Part shown: positions 1 to 8,762 of the stretch, piece by piece
How the letters are laid out: every line of letters begins with the position of its first letter
How positions within the stretch are numbered: position 1 is the first letter of the stretch
Assembly: GCA_947464955.1 (NCBI GenBank)
Contig: CANHZI010000020.1
Location: 1 to 38,972, forward strand
DNA length: 38,972 nt
Source: Oxalobacteraceae bacterium
GTDB taxonomy: Bacteria; Pseudomonadota; Gammaproteobacteria; Burkholderiales; Burkholderiaceae_D
Direction of reading: 5' to 3'
Made by a program: the position numbers and the translations under genes
The notes under the pieces: model-generated
What the model was told of the DNA's origin: nothing
The model's database searches: none
The model's input: only the letters and a program-made list of their open reading frames with translations

Positions 1-222
1 GAAACCACACTTGAAGAGGCAGCCCGCGCCATGACAAGAGTGCAGCGTGAATTGACCACTCACTTCTTCACAGCGAATGATCAACGCCTATTCATTACTT
101 TCAGCGCGGGCGTCGCGCTACGCGCCCCGCACGAGTCACAAGACTCTGTCTTGAAGCGCGCAGATAAAGCGATGTATGAAGCTAAGAAGACCGGTAAGAA
201 TCGGGTAGTCTGTGCCAACTAG
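1..222 (+). CDS. GGDEF-domain protein (diguanylate cyclase), C-terminal fragment
   Basis: The reading frame is open from base 1 and ends at TAG 220-222; the ATG at 31 given in the ORF track is internal, so this is the 3' end of a longer gene. The translation carries the closing part of a GGDEF domain: an ITFSAGVA strand, then LKRADKAMYEAKKTGKNRV, the usual final helix with the ADxAMYxAKxxGKN signature. GGDEF domains make cyclic di-GMP from two GTP. The GG[D/E]EF active-site loop and any sensory domain lie outside the window, so activity cannot be judged. It converges on the cmcI-like gene with an 11-base gap and is not part of that operon. Family identity is secure; catalytic competence is unknown. 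Confidence 0.9.
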   Translation, partial: ETTLEEAARAMTRVQRELTTHFFTANDQRLFITFSAGVALRAPHESQDSVLKRADKAMYEAKKTGKNRVVCAN

Positions 223-233
223 CGAGCCTCAAC

Positions 234-983
234 TCAACGAGTGCGTCGCAAGAATCCTTTGGGTGCAACGCTCACCAGCAATTTGTTGGTGACTCGATCG
301 TCAATTTCAAAATCATTTCTATTTTTCAAAAAGAGTTCGACCGCCGTTTTCGGATTATTCCCTTTGCCCCACGGACGATTCCCAAACATATCGTCGGGCA
401 TATCTTCGATCACAGTATCAAACACTACGCAGTAACTTCCAACAGTCACTAAGTCGGCGTAGCTCAAGAGTTCGTTGTACACATGATCATGAGTATGATT
501 GCTATCAAGGGTAACGAGCACGCGCTTCTTGCCAACCGCCTTTGCCTTGATTTGTGCAACAATCGAAGCATCGATACTCGATCCTTCCAACATAGAAATC
601 CTCTTACTCATCGGATGAGCCTCGATCGCCTGCCGATTATGCGGGCGAATCTCAATATCGACCCCGACAACTTCACCATGCTCGATTTCACCGCACTGCA
701 CCAAGAGTTCGAGCATTGACGCATAAAATATTAGGGATCCACCATGAGCAATGCCGGTTTCAATAATGAGGTCCGGCTTAATCTCCCACAGCAACTCTTG
801 CATCGCAACGATGTCTTGCGGATATTGAATAATTGGGCGCCCCAACCATTCGAAATGATACGAATACTTCTTACGATTCACCAAATCCATCCAGTCTTGC
901 GATGCTTTTTTCAGTTCCGCATCTGCGCCTTGAATATCAATTTCTTCCACGCATTCCTTCTTGAATTGCTCATACGGTGTCAT
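234..983 (-). CDS. CmcI-family (cephalosporin hydroxylase-like) protein, probable sugar O-methyltransferase
   Basis: 249 aa from the ATG at 983, chosen because AGGAGAG lies just upstream; the track's longer ORF to 1049 runs into the preceding gene. The protein shows a class I SAM-type fold: IIETGIAHGGS as the SAM-loop region (about residues 70-80), VVGVDIEIR as the acidic second strand, and LVTLDSNHTHDHV as the later conserved segment of the CmcI/rhamnosyl O-methyltransferase family. Characterised relatives include CmcI of cephamycin biosynthesis and mycobacterial rhamnosyl O-methyltransferases. As last gene of the sugar operon, 38 bases after the NeuD-like gene, it most likely O-methylates the operon's deoxysugar or the finished glycan. 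The acceptor and position are inference. Family confident, reaction moderate. Confidence 0.85.
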   Translation of the reverse strand: MTPYEQFKKECVEEIDIQGADAELKKASQDWMDLVNRKKYSYHFEWLGRPIIQYPQDIVAMQELLWEIKPDLIIETGIAHGGSLIFYASMLELLVQCGEIEHGEVVGVDIEIRPHNRQAIEAHPMSKRISMLEGSSIDASIVAQIKAKAVGKKRVLVTLDSNHTHDHVYNELLSYADLVTVGSYCVVFDTVIEDMPDDMFGNRPWGKGNNPKTAVELFLKNRNDFEIDDRVTNKLLVSVAPKGFLRRTR

Positions 984-1021
984 ATCACTCTCCTTGTAAG
1001 AACTACAAATTACGAAATACT

Positions 1022-1660
1022 CTACTGAACTACTTTCTTCGCAGGGCACCCCACAACGATCTCATCGTCAGCGACATCTTTCGTCACAACTGCACCTGCG
1101 CCAACGACAGCCCTTTTTCCGATTTTTATACGTGGCAAAACAACCGCACCGGCGCCGATGAAACTAAACTCTCCAATTGAAATACAACCACATAAAGTCG
1201 CATTCGGTGCGACGTGAACGCCGCGTCCCAACTCACATTCATGGTCAACATTAGCATTATGATTAATGATGCATCCCTCGCCTAAGCGCACATCCGCCGC
1301 AACCACGGCTCCTGCAAGGACTTGACAAGCTTTCTCGATTACAGCGGATGGACTGACCACCGCTCGGGGGTGAATAAGCGTTGGGATCCGCATTCCGGCT
1401 TCCATTAACATCGTTAGTAACTTCACACGATCAGCACCGCGCCCGCCGCCAATCGCTACCACGCCATTTATCTCTGAGAGATCGGTTTGGCTTGAGCACC
1501 ATTCACGAAATGCGGGCTCGCCAACATACAGGGGAACTTCTTTCAATGCAGGCGCAACTTGAAAATTATCAAAAAGAGCGACCACTTGACCACCAGCTCC
1601 GTCAATCAGCTCTGCAACCACTTTTGCGTGACCAGCACTACCCCATATGACATAACGCAT
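1022..1660 (-). CDS. NeuD/PglD-type sugar N-acyltransferase
   Basis: 212 aa. The N-terminus MRYVIWGSAGHAKVVAELI is the small Rossmann-like PglD_N domain, which binds the nucleotide sugar. From about residue 100 on there is a left-handed beta-helix of hexapeptide repeats (NHNANVDHECELGRGVHVAPNATLCG, then GAGAVVLPRIKIGKRAVVGAGAVV). The His in NANVDHE matches the catalytic base of PglD-like enzymes, which transfer acetyl from acetyl-CoA to the 4-amino group of nucleotide-linked aminosugars. Its start codon overlaps the stop of the aminotransferase gene by one base (TAATG), so the enzyme that would make the amine and the one that would acylate it are translationally coupled. The acyl group cannot be read from sequence; acetyl is the default guess. 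Confidence 0.88.
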   Translation of the reverse strand: MRYVIWGSAGHAKVVAELIDGAGGQVVALFDNFQVAPALKEVPLYVGEPAFREWCSSQTDLSEINGVVAIGGGRGADRVKLLTMLMEAGMRIPTLIHPRAVVSPSAVIEKACQVLAGAVVAADVRLGEGCIINHNANVDHECELGRGVHVAPNATLCGCISIGEFSFIGAGAVVLPRIKIGKRAVVGAGAVVTKDVADDEIVVGCPAKKVVQ

Positions 1661-2799
1661 TACTTAGGCTCCATCAACTTATAGATAACTTCGGCAACGC
1701 GTGTTTGCTGCTCATGGGTAATGTCATGGAAACTCGGCAGATTGATAGCACGTGCGGCGATACTTCCAGCATGAAAACAGGCCTCATGCGCACCGAACAC
1801 ATCCAAAGTCGAAAGTGGATAGAAAAATACTCTCGCATCGATCTGTGCTGCTTTGAATGCCGCAAGCAACATTTCACGCGTAATGCCAGACTCTTGAGAA
1901 AACACAGCCGTTGGCATCCAAGCACAATTCAGCACATTTGCAGGTTCGGGATTGAGGCTTATTTGATCAAACTGTGAAAAAAGCTCCTTATACACGTGAA
2001 GAATTTCGCGCTTGCGACCAATCAACTCCTCTACCCGAGCCAACTGTGCACGTCCTAAAGCCGCTTGAATGTTGGACATCTTAAATTTATAACCAAGCTC
2101 GTCAGGCCAGAATTGCTTAGACTGCCCTGCTCTTCGGCCATGATTAGATAAGCAGAGAACCCTTTGATATAGGTCCTCATCGTTCGTCACGAACATTCCA
2201 CCTTCCCCAGTTGTCATGGTCTTGGTCCCATGAAATGAGAAAGTCGCGAAACGCCCCATACTGCCCGCTAACTTTCCCTCCCAACGGGAGCCCAAAGCCT
2301 CCGCAGCATCTTCGATCAAAGCTAAGTTGTGATTTTGCGCGATTAACTTGAGGCTTGTCATGTCGCATAAATTGCCATACAGGTGAACTGCGATGATGGC
2401 CCTTGTTTTTTCAGTAATCGCTTGTCGAACTTGCTGAGGATCAATGCACCAAGTTTTAGGATCAATATCCACAAAGATCGGAGTCGCGCCCAGATGAACG
2501 ACCGGAGCAACGGACGCGATCCAATTAGTATCGGCGATGATGACTTCATCCCCTGGGCCAATGCCAAGGGCTGCCAAGCCTAAAGTCAAAGCCCCCGTGC
2601 AGCTTGAGGTTGTAATGGCTCGACGCACACCAAGATACTCGGCGAACTCATGCTCTAGACGGACGATACTGTCATAGCAATGTTCACCCCATTCTTCTCT
2701 AACTGCATCGTTCACATACTTTATCTCCAACTCTGTAATTGAAGGTTTGGTATAGACAATTTTTTCCAAGGCAGGCTCCATACAATCTGCGAACGACAT
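1660..2799 (-). CDS. DegT/DnrJ/EryC1/StrS PLP-dependent sugar aminotransferase
   Basis: 379 aa, normal for the family. It has the GALTLGLAALGIGPGDEVI cofactor-binding region, EDAAEALGS, and the Schiff-base lysine in SFHGTKTMTTGEGG, the form common among perosamine/viosamine-type synthases acting on 4-keto-6-deoxyhexoses. It would aminate C4 of the CDP-4-keto-6-deoxy sugar, probably after C-methylation, using glutamate. The ATG at 2799 has no clear Shine-Dalgarno sequence; a second in-frame ATG lies at 2781. A 58-base gap separates it from the methyltransferase upstream, and it overlaps the acyltransferase downstream by one base. Absence of an RfbH/DdhC-like 3-dehydrase argues against a 3,6-dideoxyhexose product. 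Substrate and stereochemistry are inferred. Confidence 0.9.
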   Translation of the reverse strand: MSFADCMEPALEKIVYTKPSITELEIKYVNDAVREEWGEHCYDSIVRLEHEFAEYLGVRRAITTSSCTGALTLGLAALGIGPGDEVIIADTNWIASVAPVVHLGATPIFVDIDPKTWCIDPQQVRQAITEKTRAIIAVHLYGNLCDMTSLKLIAQNHNLALIEDAAEALGSRWEGKLAGSMGRFATFSFHGTKTMTTGEGGMFVTNDEDLYQRVLCLSNHGRRAGQSKQFWPDELGYKFKMSNIQAALGRAQLARVEELIGRKREILHVYKELFSQFDQISLNPEPANVLNCAWMPTAVFSQESGITREMLLAAFKAAQIDARVFFYPLSTLDVFGAHEACFHAGSIAARAINLPSFHDITHEQQTRVAEVIYKLMEPK

Positions 2800-2857
2800 T
2801 CAAGCAAAAAACAAGATCTAAACAATTTGTCATGCGGCTCATGCAGCAAGGTACAAC

Positions 2858-4087
2858 TTAGTCTGATACTTGTAGCTCTGGGATAGCGCGAACAAATTTG
2901 AATTCATGATGCATTTGACTGCGCAATTGAGTACGCACTTCGTCAAATAAATTCCAAGGCAAAACCAATACATAATCTGGTTTATTCTCAAGTAAATAAC
3001 TCAATCCACGAATTGGAATATGGCTACCAGGCATAAATTTATTCTGTTTATTCGGATTCAAATCAATGACAGCATCGACCAAATCGGGCTTCACTCCAGA
3101 AAAATTAAACAAAGTATTACCTTTCGCAGCGGCTCCATAAGCGATCACCTTTTTACCCGCAGCGCGTGCATCAAGCAGAAACCCGAGCAATTGATACTTT
3201 ACCTGCAGTGCCCTTTCTTGAGCCAGTGCATAAAAACCTTGGGTCTCAATTCCCGCTTCCGCTTCCTGCTCAACAATCGCAAAATATTCCTGACTGCACG
3301 GACGTTGAGTCACATCGCTTCGTTGTGCCCAGACCCGTAAGCTACCACCGTGAGTACTTAAGCGTTCAACATCGTAAACCCTCAAGCCATTATGTTGAAA
3401 AATTCGACGAACAGCCACTAGGGAAAGATACGAGAAGTGTTCATGGTAAGCGGTATCAAATTGATTCTCGCGAACCATGTTCAAAAGATGAGGAAACTCA
3501 AAACTCGCAACACCATCGTCTTTCAACAAGGCCGCAACACCAGTCACGAAGTCATTAATATCTGGAACATGTGCCAGAACATTATTCGCAATTAATAAAT
3601 CTACTGGCCCTTCTGTCTTCTTCAGTTCATGCGCATAGGCTGCGCCGAAAAACTCTTCGAAAACGTTAATACCTTTTTCTCTTGCAGCTTGTGCAGTGCT
3701 GTGTGTGGGTTCCACGCCAAAGCAAGGAATGCCAGCACTGGCAACATATTGCAATAAATAGCCGTCATTCGACGCCACTTCCACAACCTTACTTCCACTA
3801 TCAAGACCTAATCTATTAATGGCGGTCTCAACAAAGCTTTTTGCGTGGGCGAGCCAACTACTTGAGAACGAACTAAAGTACGCGTAATTCTCATCGAACA
3901 AAGCTTCACGCCCTGTAAAGTCAAGCGTCTGCACCAGCCAACATTTTTCACAAACTTGGATTCGCAAAGGTAACCACATCTCAGACTGCGCCAACCGCTC
4001 CGGGAGCAAATAGGCGTTCGAGGGTGGAGCGTAATCCAAATTAAGGAAATCACACTTCAACTCGTTGGCACAGTGGCGGCACTTCAT
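2858..4087 (-). CDS. TylC3/NovU-type SAM-dependent sugar C-methyltransferase
   Basis: 409 aa with the three-part layout of nucleotide-sugar C-methyltransferases. The N-terminal zinc domain has CRHC near residue 3 and CEKC near residue 46. A SAM domain contains VVEVASNDGYLL (about residue 100) and the family-typical YHEHFSYLSL. The C-terminal domain contains VIAYGAAAKGNTLFN. Relatives methylate C3 (TylC3, mycarose) or C5 (NovU, noviose) of 4-keto-6-deoxyhexoses, leaving a branched sugar. The start codon overlaps the epimerase stop (ATGA), which suggests coupled synthesis with the enzyme acting on the same keto sugar. The methylated carbon is not deducible here; C3 is more common. Family assignment is strong. 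Confidence 0.92.
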   Translation of the reverse strand: MKCRHCANELKCDFLNLDYAPPSNAYLLPERLAQSEMWLPLRIQVCEKCWLVQTLDFTGREALFDENYAYFSSFSSSWLAHAKSFVETAINRLGLDSGSKVVEVASNDGYLLQYVASAGIPCFGVEPTHSTAQAAREKGINVFEEFFGAAYAHELKKTEGPVDLLIANNVLAHVPDINDFVTGVAALLKDDGVASFEFPHLLNMVRENQFDTAYHEHFSYLSLVAVRRIFQHNGLRVYDVERLSTHGGSLRVWAQRSDVTQRPCSQEYFAIVEQEAEAGIETQGFYALAQERALQVKYQLLGFLLDARAAGKKVIAYGAAAKGNTLFNFSGVKPDLVDAVIDLNPNKQNKFMPGSHIPIRGLSYLLENKPDYVLVLPWNLFDEVRTQLRSQMHHEFKFVRAIPELQVSD

Positions 4088-4647
4088 AATGTAAACCCCT
4101 TGAAAGATTGGTCTAGCGTGGCTGCTTTTTGATCCCGTTCAGAACGCTCAGCCACCGGCAATGGCCAATCGATCGTCAGTAGCGGATCTAAAGCCTGCGT
4201 TACAAAATCGGCTTGCGGATAAAACGATTCACTATGCACGTACAGCATCTCGACATCATTCTCCAAAGTCTGAAACCCATGCGCAAAACCGGGAGGTATC
4301 AAAAGCGCTGCATTCTCCGCTGAGGCTAGATTGATACTGAATGTCTGAAGAAAAGTACTCGATCCGGCTCGCAAATCAACGACAACATCGAATACCGAGC
4401 CATGTAAACAAGTCACCAACTTATATTCTGTATAGGGAGGTAACTGCATATGCATCCCTCTTAGACTTCCCTTTCGCAAGGTCTTTGTGTGGTTGATTTG
4501 TTTGACAGCTGCACACCAACCCGCCTGAGCTAACTCGTTCAGATCAAACATCCGCTGAAAAAAGCCTCGATTATCTGCGATAGGCAAGCGTCTCAACGTA
4601 ATGAGCCCTTCGAACGAAGTTTTACTCATTTCAAATCTAGCGGTCAT
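4084..4647 (-). CDS. RmlC-like (dTDP-4-dehydrorhamnose 3,5-epimerase family) sugar epimerase
   Basis: 187 aa from ATG 4647 (MTARFEMSKTSFEGL); the track's start at 4656 is a TTG three codons upstream, and another ATG lies at 4629. No good ribosome site marks any of them; 4647 was chosen because the N-terminus then resembles family members. Motifs: DNRGFFQRMFD, LRGMHMQ with the His expected as catalytic base, FDVVVDLRAGS and IPPGFAHGFQTL of the cupin barrel. The substrate here is likely CDP-4-keto-6-deoxyglucose or its C-methyl derivative, since a CDP-glucose 4,6-dehydratase precedes it. Such epimerases invert C3, C5 or both. It overlaps the methyltransferase by four bases, and 79 bases separate it from rfbG. 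Confidence 0.88.
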   Translation of the reverse strand: MTARFEMSKTSFEGLITLRRLPIADNRGFFQRMFDLNELAQAGWCAAVKQINHTKTLRKGSLRGMHMQLPPYTEYKLVTCLHGSVFDVVVDLRAGSSTFLQTFSINLASAENAALLIPPGFAHGFQTLENDVEMLYVHSESFYPQADFVTQALDPLLTIDWPLPVAERSERDQKAATLDQSFKGFTL

Positions 4648-4726
4648 TTTGATCAATCACAAAAATATGCACTCAAAATCAAAGCGAAAAGCTCATAAGT
4701 ACCTTTTCTTCGAGTTCGTAGACAAT

Positions 4727-5809
4727 TTACTTCCAGCCAAAATACTCATCAATATCACGATCACACAAATGGCGCGCTAAATCACCTTCGTAGAAGTGGC
4801 GATACCAATCAACACTGCGTGCTACGGTCGTAGTGAGGTCCCACATTGGAGTAAGGCCCAAGGCCTTGCGCAGCTTACTCGCATCCAAGGCCAGCAAACC
4901 CGCCTCGTGCGGGCCAACAGGCTCAGAGGCAAACTCCAATTGTCCCTTACCAAACAATGCATGAGCTTGTTGCGCCACTGTACGAACATCGGCGCTACCG
5001 TCAGGTCCAATATTATATGCTTGCGAAAAAGCCATGTTTCCAAACCCATATTGAGCTAATAGAAGATACGCTGAGAGTGGCTCTAACACATGCTGCCATG
5101 GTCGTCTCGCATTTGGACGCCTAATCAAGACACTCTCAGAATTTGCCCAAGCCCTCATCAAATCTGGAAAGAGTCGATCTTCCGCCCAATCTCCACCGCC
5201 AATTACATTGCCTGCACGAACACTCACCAAACTTATCTTTGCATCATTGCAAAACGAATTCCTATAACTATCGATCACCAATTCACAAGCTGCTTTACTC
5301 GCACTGTAAGGGTCATAGCCCCCCAACTGATCATCTTCACAGTAGGCTTCGGCTCTCTCCAAATTGCGATACACCTTATCCGTTGTCACCATGATTGCCA
5401 ACTTCACGGAACGGGTATTACGTATTGACTCAAGTACATTCACTGTACCCATTACGTTGCTAGAGTAGGTCAAGGGAGGGTCTTGATATGCTGGTCGTAC
5501 CAAGGCTTGAGCTGCGAGATGCAGAACGATCTCGGGCTGTTGTTCTTGAAAGACCCCATACAACTCGGCAGCATTTCTGATATCGATAAACCTTGAATCA
5601 ATCTCTTTTGATAAATTCAAAAGTTCAAACAAATTGGGCCGCGTATTTGGAGCCAGAGAGACACCATGCACTTTCGCGCCAAGCCGTTTTAGTAGCTGAC
5701 ATAGCCATGCCCCCTTAAAACCAGTATGCCCAGTGACAAGAACCTGGCGACCACGCCAAAAATTCAAGTCCAAGTTTGGTCTTTGCAGCGATGCTACCAA
5801 CGCCGCCAT
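4727..5809 (-). CDS. rfbG: CDP-glucose 4,6-dehydratase
   Basis: 360 aa from ATG 5809, preceded by GGGAGAG at good spacing; the track's start at 5830 is a GTG seven codons earlier without that support. This short-chain dehydrogenase/reductase has the NAD loop [12 protein letters not shown], which is diagnostic of the CDP-glucose branch, the catalytic pair in [14 protein letters not shown], and VTTDKVYRN. It converts CDP-glucose to CDP-4-keto-6-deoxyglucose, the common precursor for the downstream epimerase, C-methyltransferase and aminotransferase. It overlaps rfbF by 16 bases, and the two enzymes catalyse consecutive steps. Full length for the family. The gene name follows enterobacterial rfbG/ddhB; identity is confident. 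Confidence 0.95.
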   Translation of the reverse strand: MAALVASLQRPNLDLNFWRGRQVLVTGHTGFKGAWLCQLLKRLGAKVHGVSLAPNTRPNLFELLNLSKEIDSRFIDIRNAAELYGVFQEQQPEIVLHLAAQALVRPAYQDPPLTYSSNVMGTVNVLESIRNTRSVKLAIMVTTDKVYRNLERAEAYCEDDQLGGYDPYSASKAACELVIDSYRNSFCNDAKISLVSVRAGNVIGGGDWAEDRLFPDLMRAWANSESVLIRRPNARRPWQHVLEPLSAYLLLAQYGFGNMAFSQAYNIGPDGSADVRTVAQQAHALFGKGQLEFASEPVGPHEAGLLALDASKLRKALGLTPMWDLTTTVARSVDWYRHFYEGDLARHLCDRDIDEYFGWK

Positions 5810-6564
5810 GGTGCTCTCCCACTTTGCCACAGTTCTTCCAACAAGTTTTTTTCACGCAAAGTATCCATTGCTTGCCAAAAACCCGAGTGTTCAAAGGCAA
5901 CCAGCTCGCCCTCAAAGGCCAGCTTCGACAAAGGCTCAGCTTCCCACGGCGTACTATCTCCGTCGATATAATCGATCACTTTTGGAGAGAGGACAAAAAA
6001 GCCACCGTTGATCCAGCCACCATCGCCTCTTGGCTTTTCAATGAAACCATTAACCTGTTGCCCATCTCTCTGCAAAGCGCCGTAGCGCCCTGGGGGTAAA
6101 ACAGCGGTAATTGTGGCCAGCTTGCGATGCTGTTTGTGAAATGCAATTTGCGCCCCTATATCGACATCTGAAACACCATCTCCATAGGTAAAGCAAAAAG
6201 CCTCATCCTCTTGCAAATATCGAGCCACTCGCTTTAGCCGCCCACCTGTTTGCGTGTCCGCCCCAGTATCAACTAGAGTCACCTTCCAAGGTTCGGCATG
6301 ATGCTCATGCACTTCCATACTATTATTTTCGAGATCGAATGTCACATCAGACATATGAAGAAAATAATTCGCGAAATACTCTTTAATGATGTAGCCCTTG
6401 TAGCCACAGCAAATAATAAAGTCGTTTACACCATGACTGGCATAAGTCTTCATAATGTGCCAAAGAATCGGATGACCGCCGATTTCTATCATTGGCTTCG
6501 GTCGTAAGTGGGTTTCTTCAGAAATACGTGTTCCAAGTCCACCTGCAAGTATCACTGCTTTCAT
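5794..6564 (-). CDS. rfbF: Glucose-1-phosphate cytidylyltransferase
   Basis: 256 aa from ATG 6564, preceded by CAGGAG eight bases upstream and overlapping the glycosyltransferase stop (ATGA). The ten extra residues in the track are not needed. The N-terminal nucleotidyltransferase signature [25 protein letters not shown] is characteristic of RfbF/DdhA, followed by [10 protein letters not shown] with the metal-binding Asp. It makes CDP-glucose from CTP and glucose-1-phosphate and so commits sugar to this pathway. Length matches the family (about 257 aa). It is tightly linked to rfbG, its usual partner. Confidence 0.96.
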   Translation of the reverse strand: MKAVILAGGLGTRISEETHLRPKPMIEIGGHPILWHIMKTYASHGVNDFIICCGYKGYIIKEYFANYFLHMSDVTFDLENNSMEVHEHHAEPWKVTLVDTGADTQTGGRLKRVARYLQEDEAFCFTYGDGVSDVDIGAQIAFHKQHRKLATITAVLPPGRYGALQRDGQQVNGFIEKPRGDGGWINGGFFVLSPKVIDYIDGDSTPWEAEPLSKLAFEGELVAFEHSGFWQAMDTLREKNLLEELWQSGRAPWRRW

Positions 6565-8762
6565 TCTTGAGACTCCTGACAATATGTTCGCCACATTCCG
6601 CGAACAGCACTTTCGAAAGAGCGAGCGAAAAAATTGACATCCATAATCACCGAGTTTTGCATCATCCCTCTTAGATTCTTGCGAATATTTTGCAATCCTT
6701 CGATGTCATGCGCCAAGATCACCAATTTCTGGGCATATTCTTCTTCAGTATTGGCGATCCAATCTGCGCATCCCAAGTTCGCTAATATCCCAGTACCGAT
6801 TCGCCCCACTGGCGGTCTGTCTGCCAGAGTTACAAACGGTATTCCCATATAGAGCATTTCCATCAATGTCGTACCCGAGTTCTGCGGGAAACAATCTAAA
6901 CCAATATCAAAGCTTCTCAGCACATCCCAAGGCGGCGAATCAAAACCAAACAATAATCGCTCCCGCTCTACACCCATTTCCGTGAATCGACTGGCCATTT
7001 CCTCGCGCATTTTTGGGTCGATCAAATCCCCACTATTTAACACCAAACGTGAATTTGGGACCGCATTCAATACCGCAGACCAAACTTTCACTACACGATG
7101 ATTAATACGAATTGATCGCGTCAGACTTCCAAAGGTGATATAGCCATTAGTCAGATACGGGAGTTCGTTAGGCTCCCCCATCCCGATAGCTGGTTCAAAT
7201 ACCGTACTATGTCCTTCCAAATGCCAAATTTTTTCGCTAATAACAGGTTGTATTTCATGCGGCGCAGTGTATTTATCAGAGAGGTAGTAGTCGATGGCCG
7301 TTAGTCCGGTAGACGTGCCATAGTCGAGCCAGTGAAACGATACCGGCGCTGGCTTTTTCGCTAACATCATTAGACGATTACCGTAACAATGTCCATCTAA
7401 CTCACAGATGACATCAATCTCATCTTTCCTGATCCACATCGACATTTGTCGATCACCGATGCCACTACAGTTCCGAAAATGGTCCGCTTGTTTTTTATAC
7501 CATTCGGTGTATTCGTCTTCTTTACCTTGAGTTGCGTAGATATAAACTTCAACTTTTTCTCTATCCAAGTTTGCAATCAAGGGGCGTACGAATCGTGAGC
7601 ACGAATGACTCACGAATGAATTTCCTACAAATCCAAGTTTAATTCTTTTCTCGGGATTTTTTTCATTTGGGTAATGTATAGGATCAGTAATCTGATTCAA
7701 ACAGAATTTCTCGTTAAACTCTTTCGACAACGCAACAATGTCACTCAATGGAATATCCGGGTGACTAATCATACAGAACAGCAGTTGGCTATATATACCA
7801 GGTAGCAGGAGCGTGGACATTGCGTTCTGAGAAACCGAAACTGCCTTCACGAAAGCGTCAATTGCCGCGTTCAAACGATTTGCCTTCATTAATAGATAGC
7901 CATAGCTAAACCACACATGAGGCGAATGCGGATTCACCTGCAAATCTTCTTCACAGAACGCAAGTGCTTCCTCCAAACGACCATCTTCGACCAAAATAAA
8001 TGCCACATTAGATTTAATCGTGGTCAATTCCGGTCGCAACTGGAGTGCACGATTAAAGCAGTCTAAAGCTAGCTGTTTTTTGTCTAAGGCTGTGTACGCT
8101 GCACCGAGATTGGCGAGCACCTCAGCGTTGTTGGGGTCCAGCGTAAGTGCCTTAAGATATAACTCAACAGACAAATTCAGTTCGCCAGCATATTTATAGG
8201 CGTTAGCGACGTTATTGATCATCACCGGCATATCTGGAGCTAACTTCAATCCTTGTTCGGCATATGGAAGCGCTTCATCAGGAAAACCATTTGAAATAAA
8301 AGCGTTGATCAAATTCACCAGAATATGAGGGTTATTTCTGTCTCGCTCAATCGCTTTCTGTAAGGACTCAAGTGCTCCGGCAAACTCGCTGCGTGCTAAT
8401 TGTGCGAGGCCGCGGAAGTTCCAAGCCATCGCTATTGAGTCTTGAAACTCGGCCAACCAACTCGCCGCCGCAAAAACAAAATCGTATTCCCTTCTCTCAT
8501 AAGCAGAGCGAAGAACATCGAAAAATAGGTTAATGTAGAGTTGCCTATTGCTAGTCGCCTTTACTAGCTGAGTGCGCACTAGCGTCAACGCATCTTCTAG
8601 CCTACCCATGTCAAGAAAGGACTTACATTGCAAAATGCGCAATTCCGCGTTTTTGGGGTCAGTCTTAATCAGCCGCTCCAACAACTTACTTGCCTCGTCA
8701 AAACTACCAGATGCAAGAAGTTGCCTAATTTTTTTTGTCTGTAGCAACCTATCGTAATTCAT
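6561..8762 (-). CDS. TPR-containing GT41 (OGT/SPINDLY-like) protein O-glycosyltransferase
   Basis: 733 aa. Residues 1 to about 315 are tandem TPR helices (for example [33 protein letters not shown]). About 370-725 form a GT41 catalytic region: [13 protein letters not shown], where the His matches the conserved His of bacterial OGT-like enzymes; [55 protein letters not shown]; and [28 protein letters not shown] for nucleotide-sugar binding. Such enzymes attach sugars to Ser/Thr of proteins, with the TPR part binding the target. It is first in the sugar operon and diverges from fliC, making flagellin the obvious candidate acceptor and the operon's CDP-sugar the candidate donor; both are inference. 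ATG 8762 has only a weak ribosome site (GAAAGAAG). Confidence 0.88.
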   Translation of the reverse strand: MNYDRLLQTKKIRQLLASGSFDEASKLLERLIKTDPKNAELRILQCKSFLDMGRLEDALTLVRTQLVKATSNRQLYINLFFDVLRSAYERREYDFVFAAASWLAEFQDSIAMAWNFRGLAQLARSEFAGALESLQKAIERDRNNPHILVNLINAFISNGFPDEALPYAEQGLKLAPDMPVMINNVANAYKYAGELNLSVELYLKALTLDPNNAEVLANLGAAYTALDKKQLALDCFNRALQLRPELTTIKSNVAFILVEDGRLEEALAFCEEDLQVNPHSPHVWFSYGYLLMKANRLNAAIDAFVKAVSVSQNAMSTLLLPGIYSQLLFCMISHPDIPLSDIVALSKEFNEKFCLNQITDPIHYPNEKNPEKRIKLGFVGNSFVSHSCSRFVRPLIANLDREKVEVYIYATQGKEDEYTEWYKKQADHFRNCSGIGDRQMSMWIRKDEIDVICELDGHCYGNRLMMLAKKPAPVSFHWLDYGTSTGLTAIDYYLSDKYTAPHEIQPVISEKIWHLEGHSTVFEPAIGMGEPNELPYLTNGYITFGSLTRSIRINHRVVKVWSAVLNAVPNSRLVLNSGDLIDPKMREEMASRFTEMGVERERLLFGFDSPPWDVLRSFDIGLDCFPQNSGTTLMEMLYMGIPFVTLADRPPVGRIGTGILANLGCADWIANTEEEYAQKLVILAHDIEGLQNIRKNLRGMMQNSVIMDVNFFARSFESAVRGMWRTYCQESQE

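Noticed and set aside
1-8762. Treating the sugar operon as an O-antigen locus
   Set aside because: No Wzx, Wzy, ABC exporter or lipid-linked sugar transferase is present, and the only glycosyltransferase is a protein-modifying type. It cannot be excluded that the sugar is also used for lipopolysaccharide.
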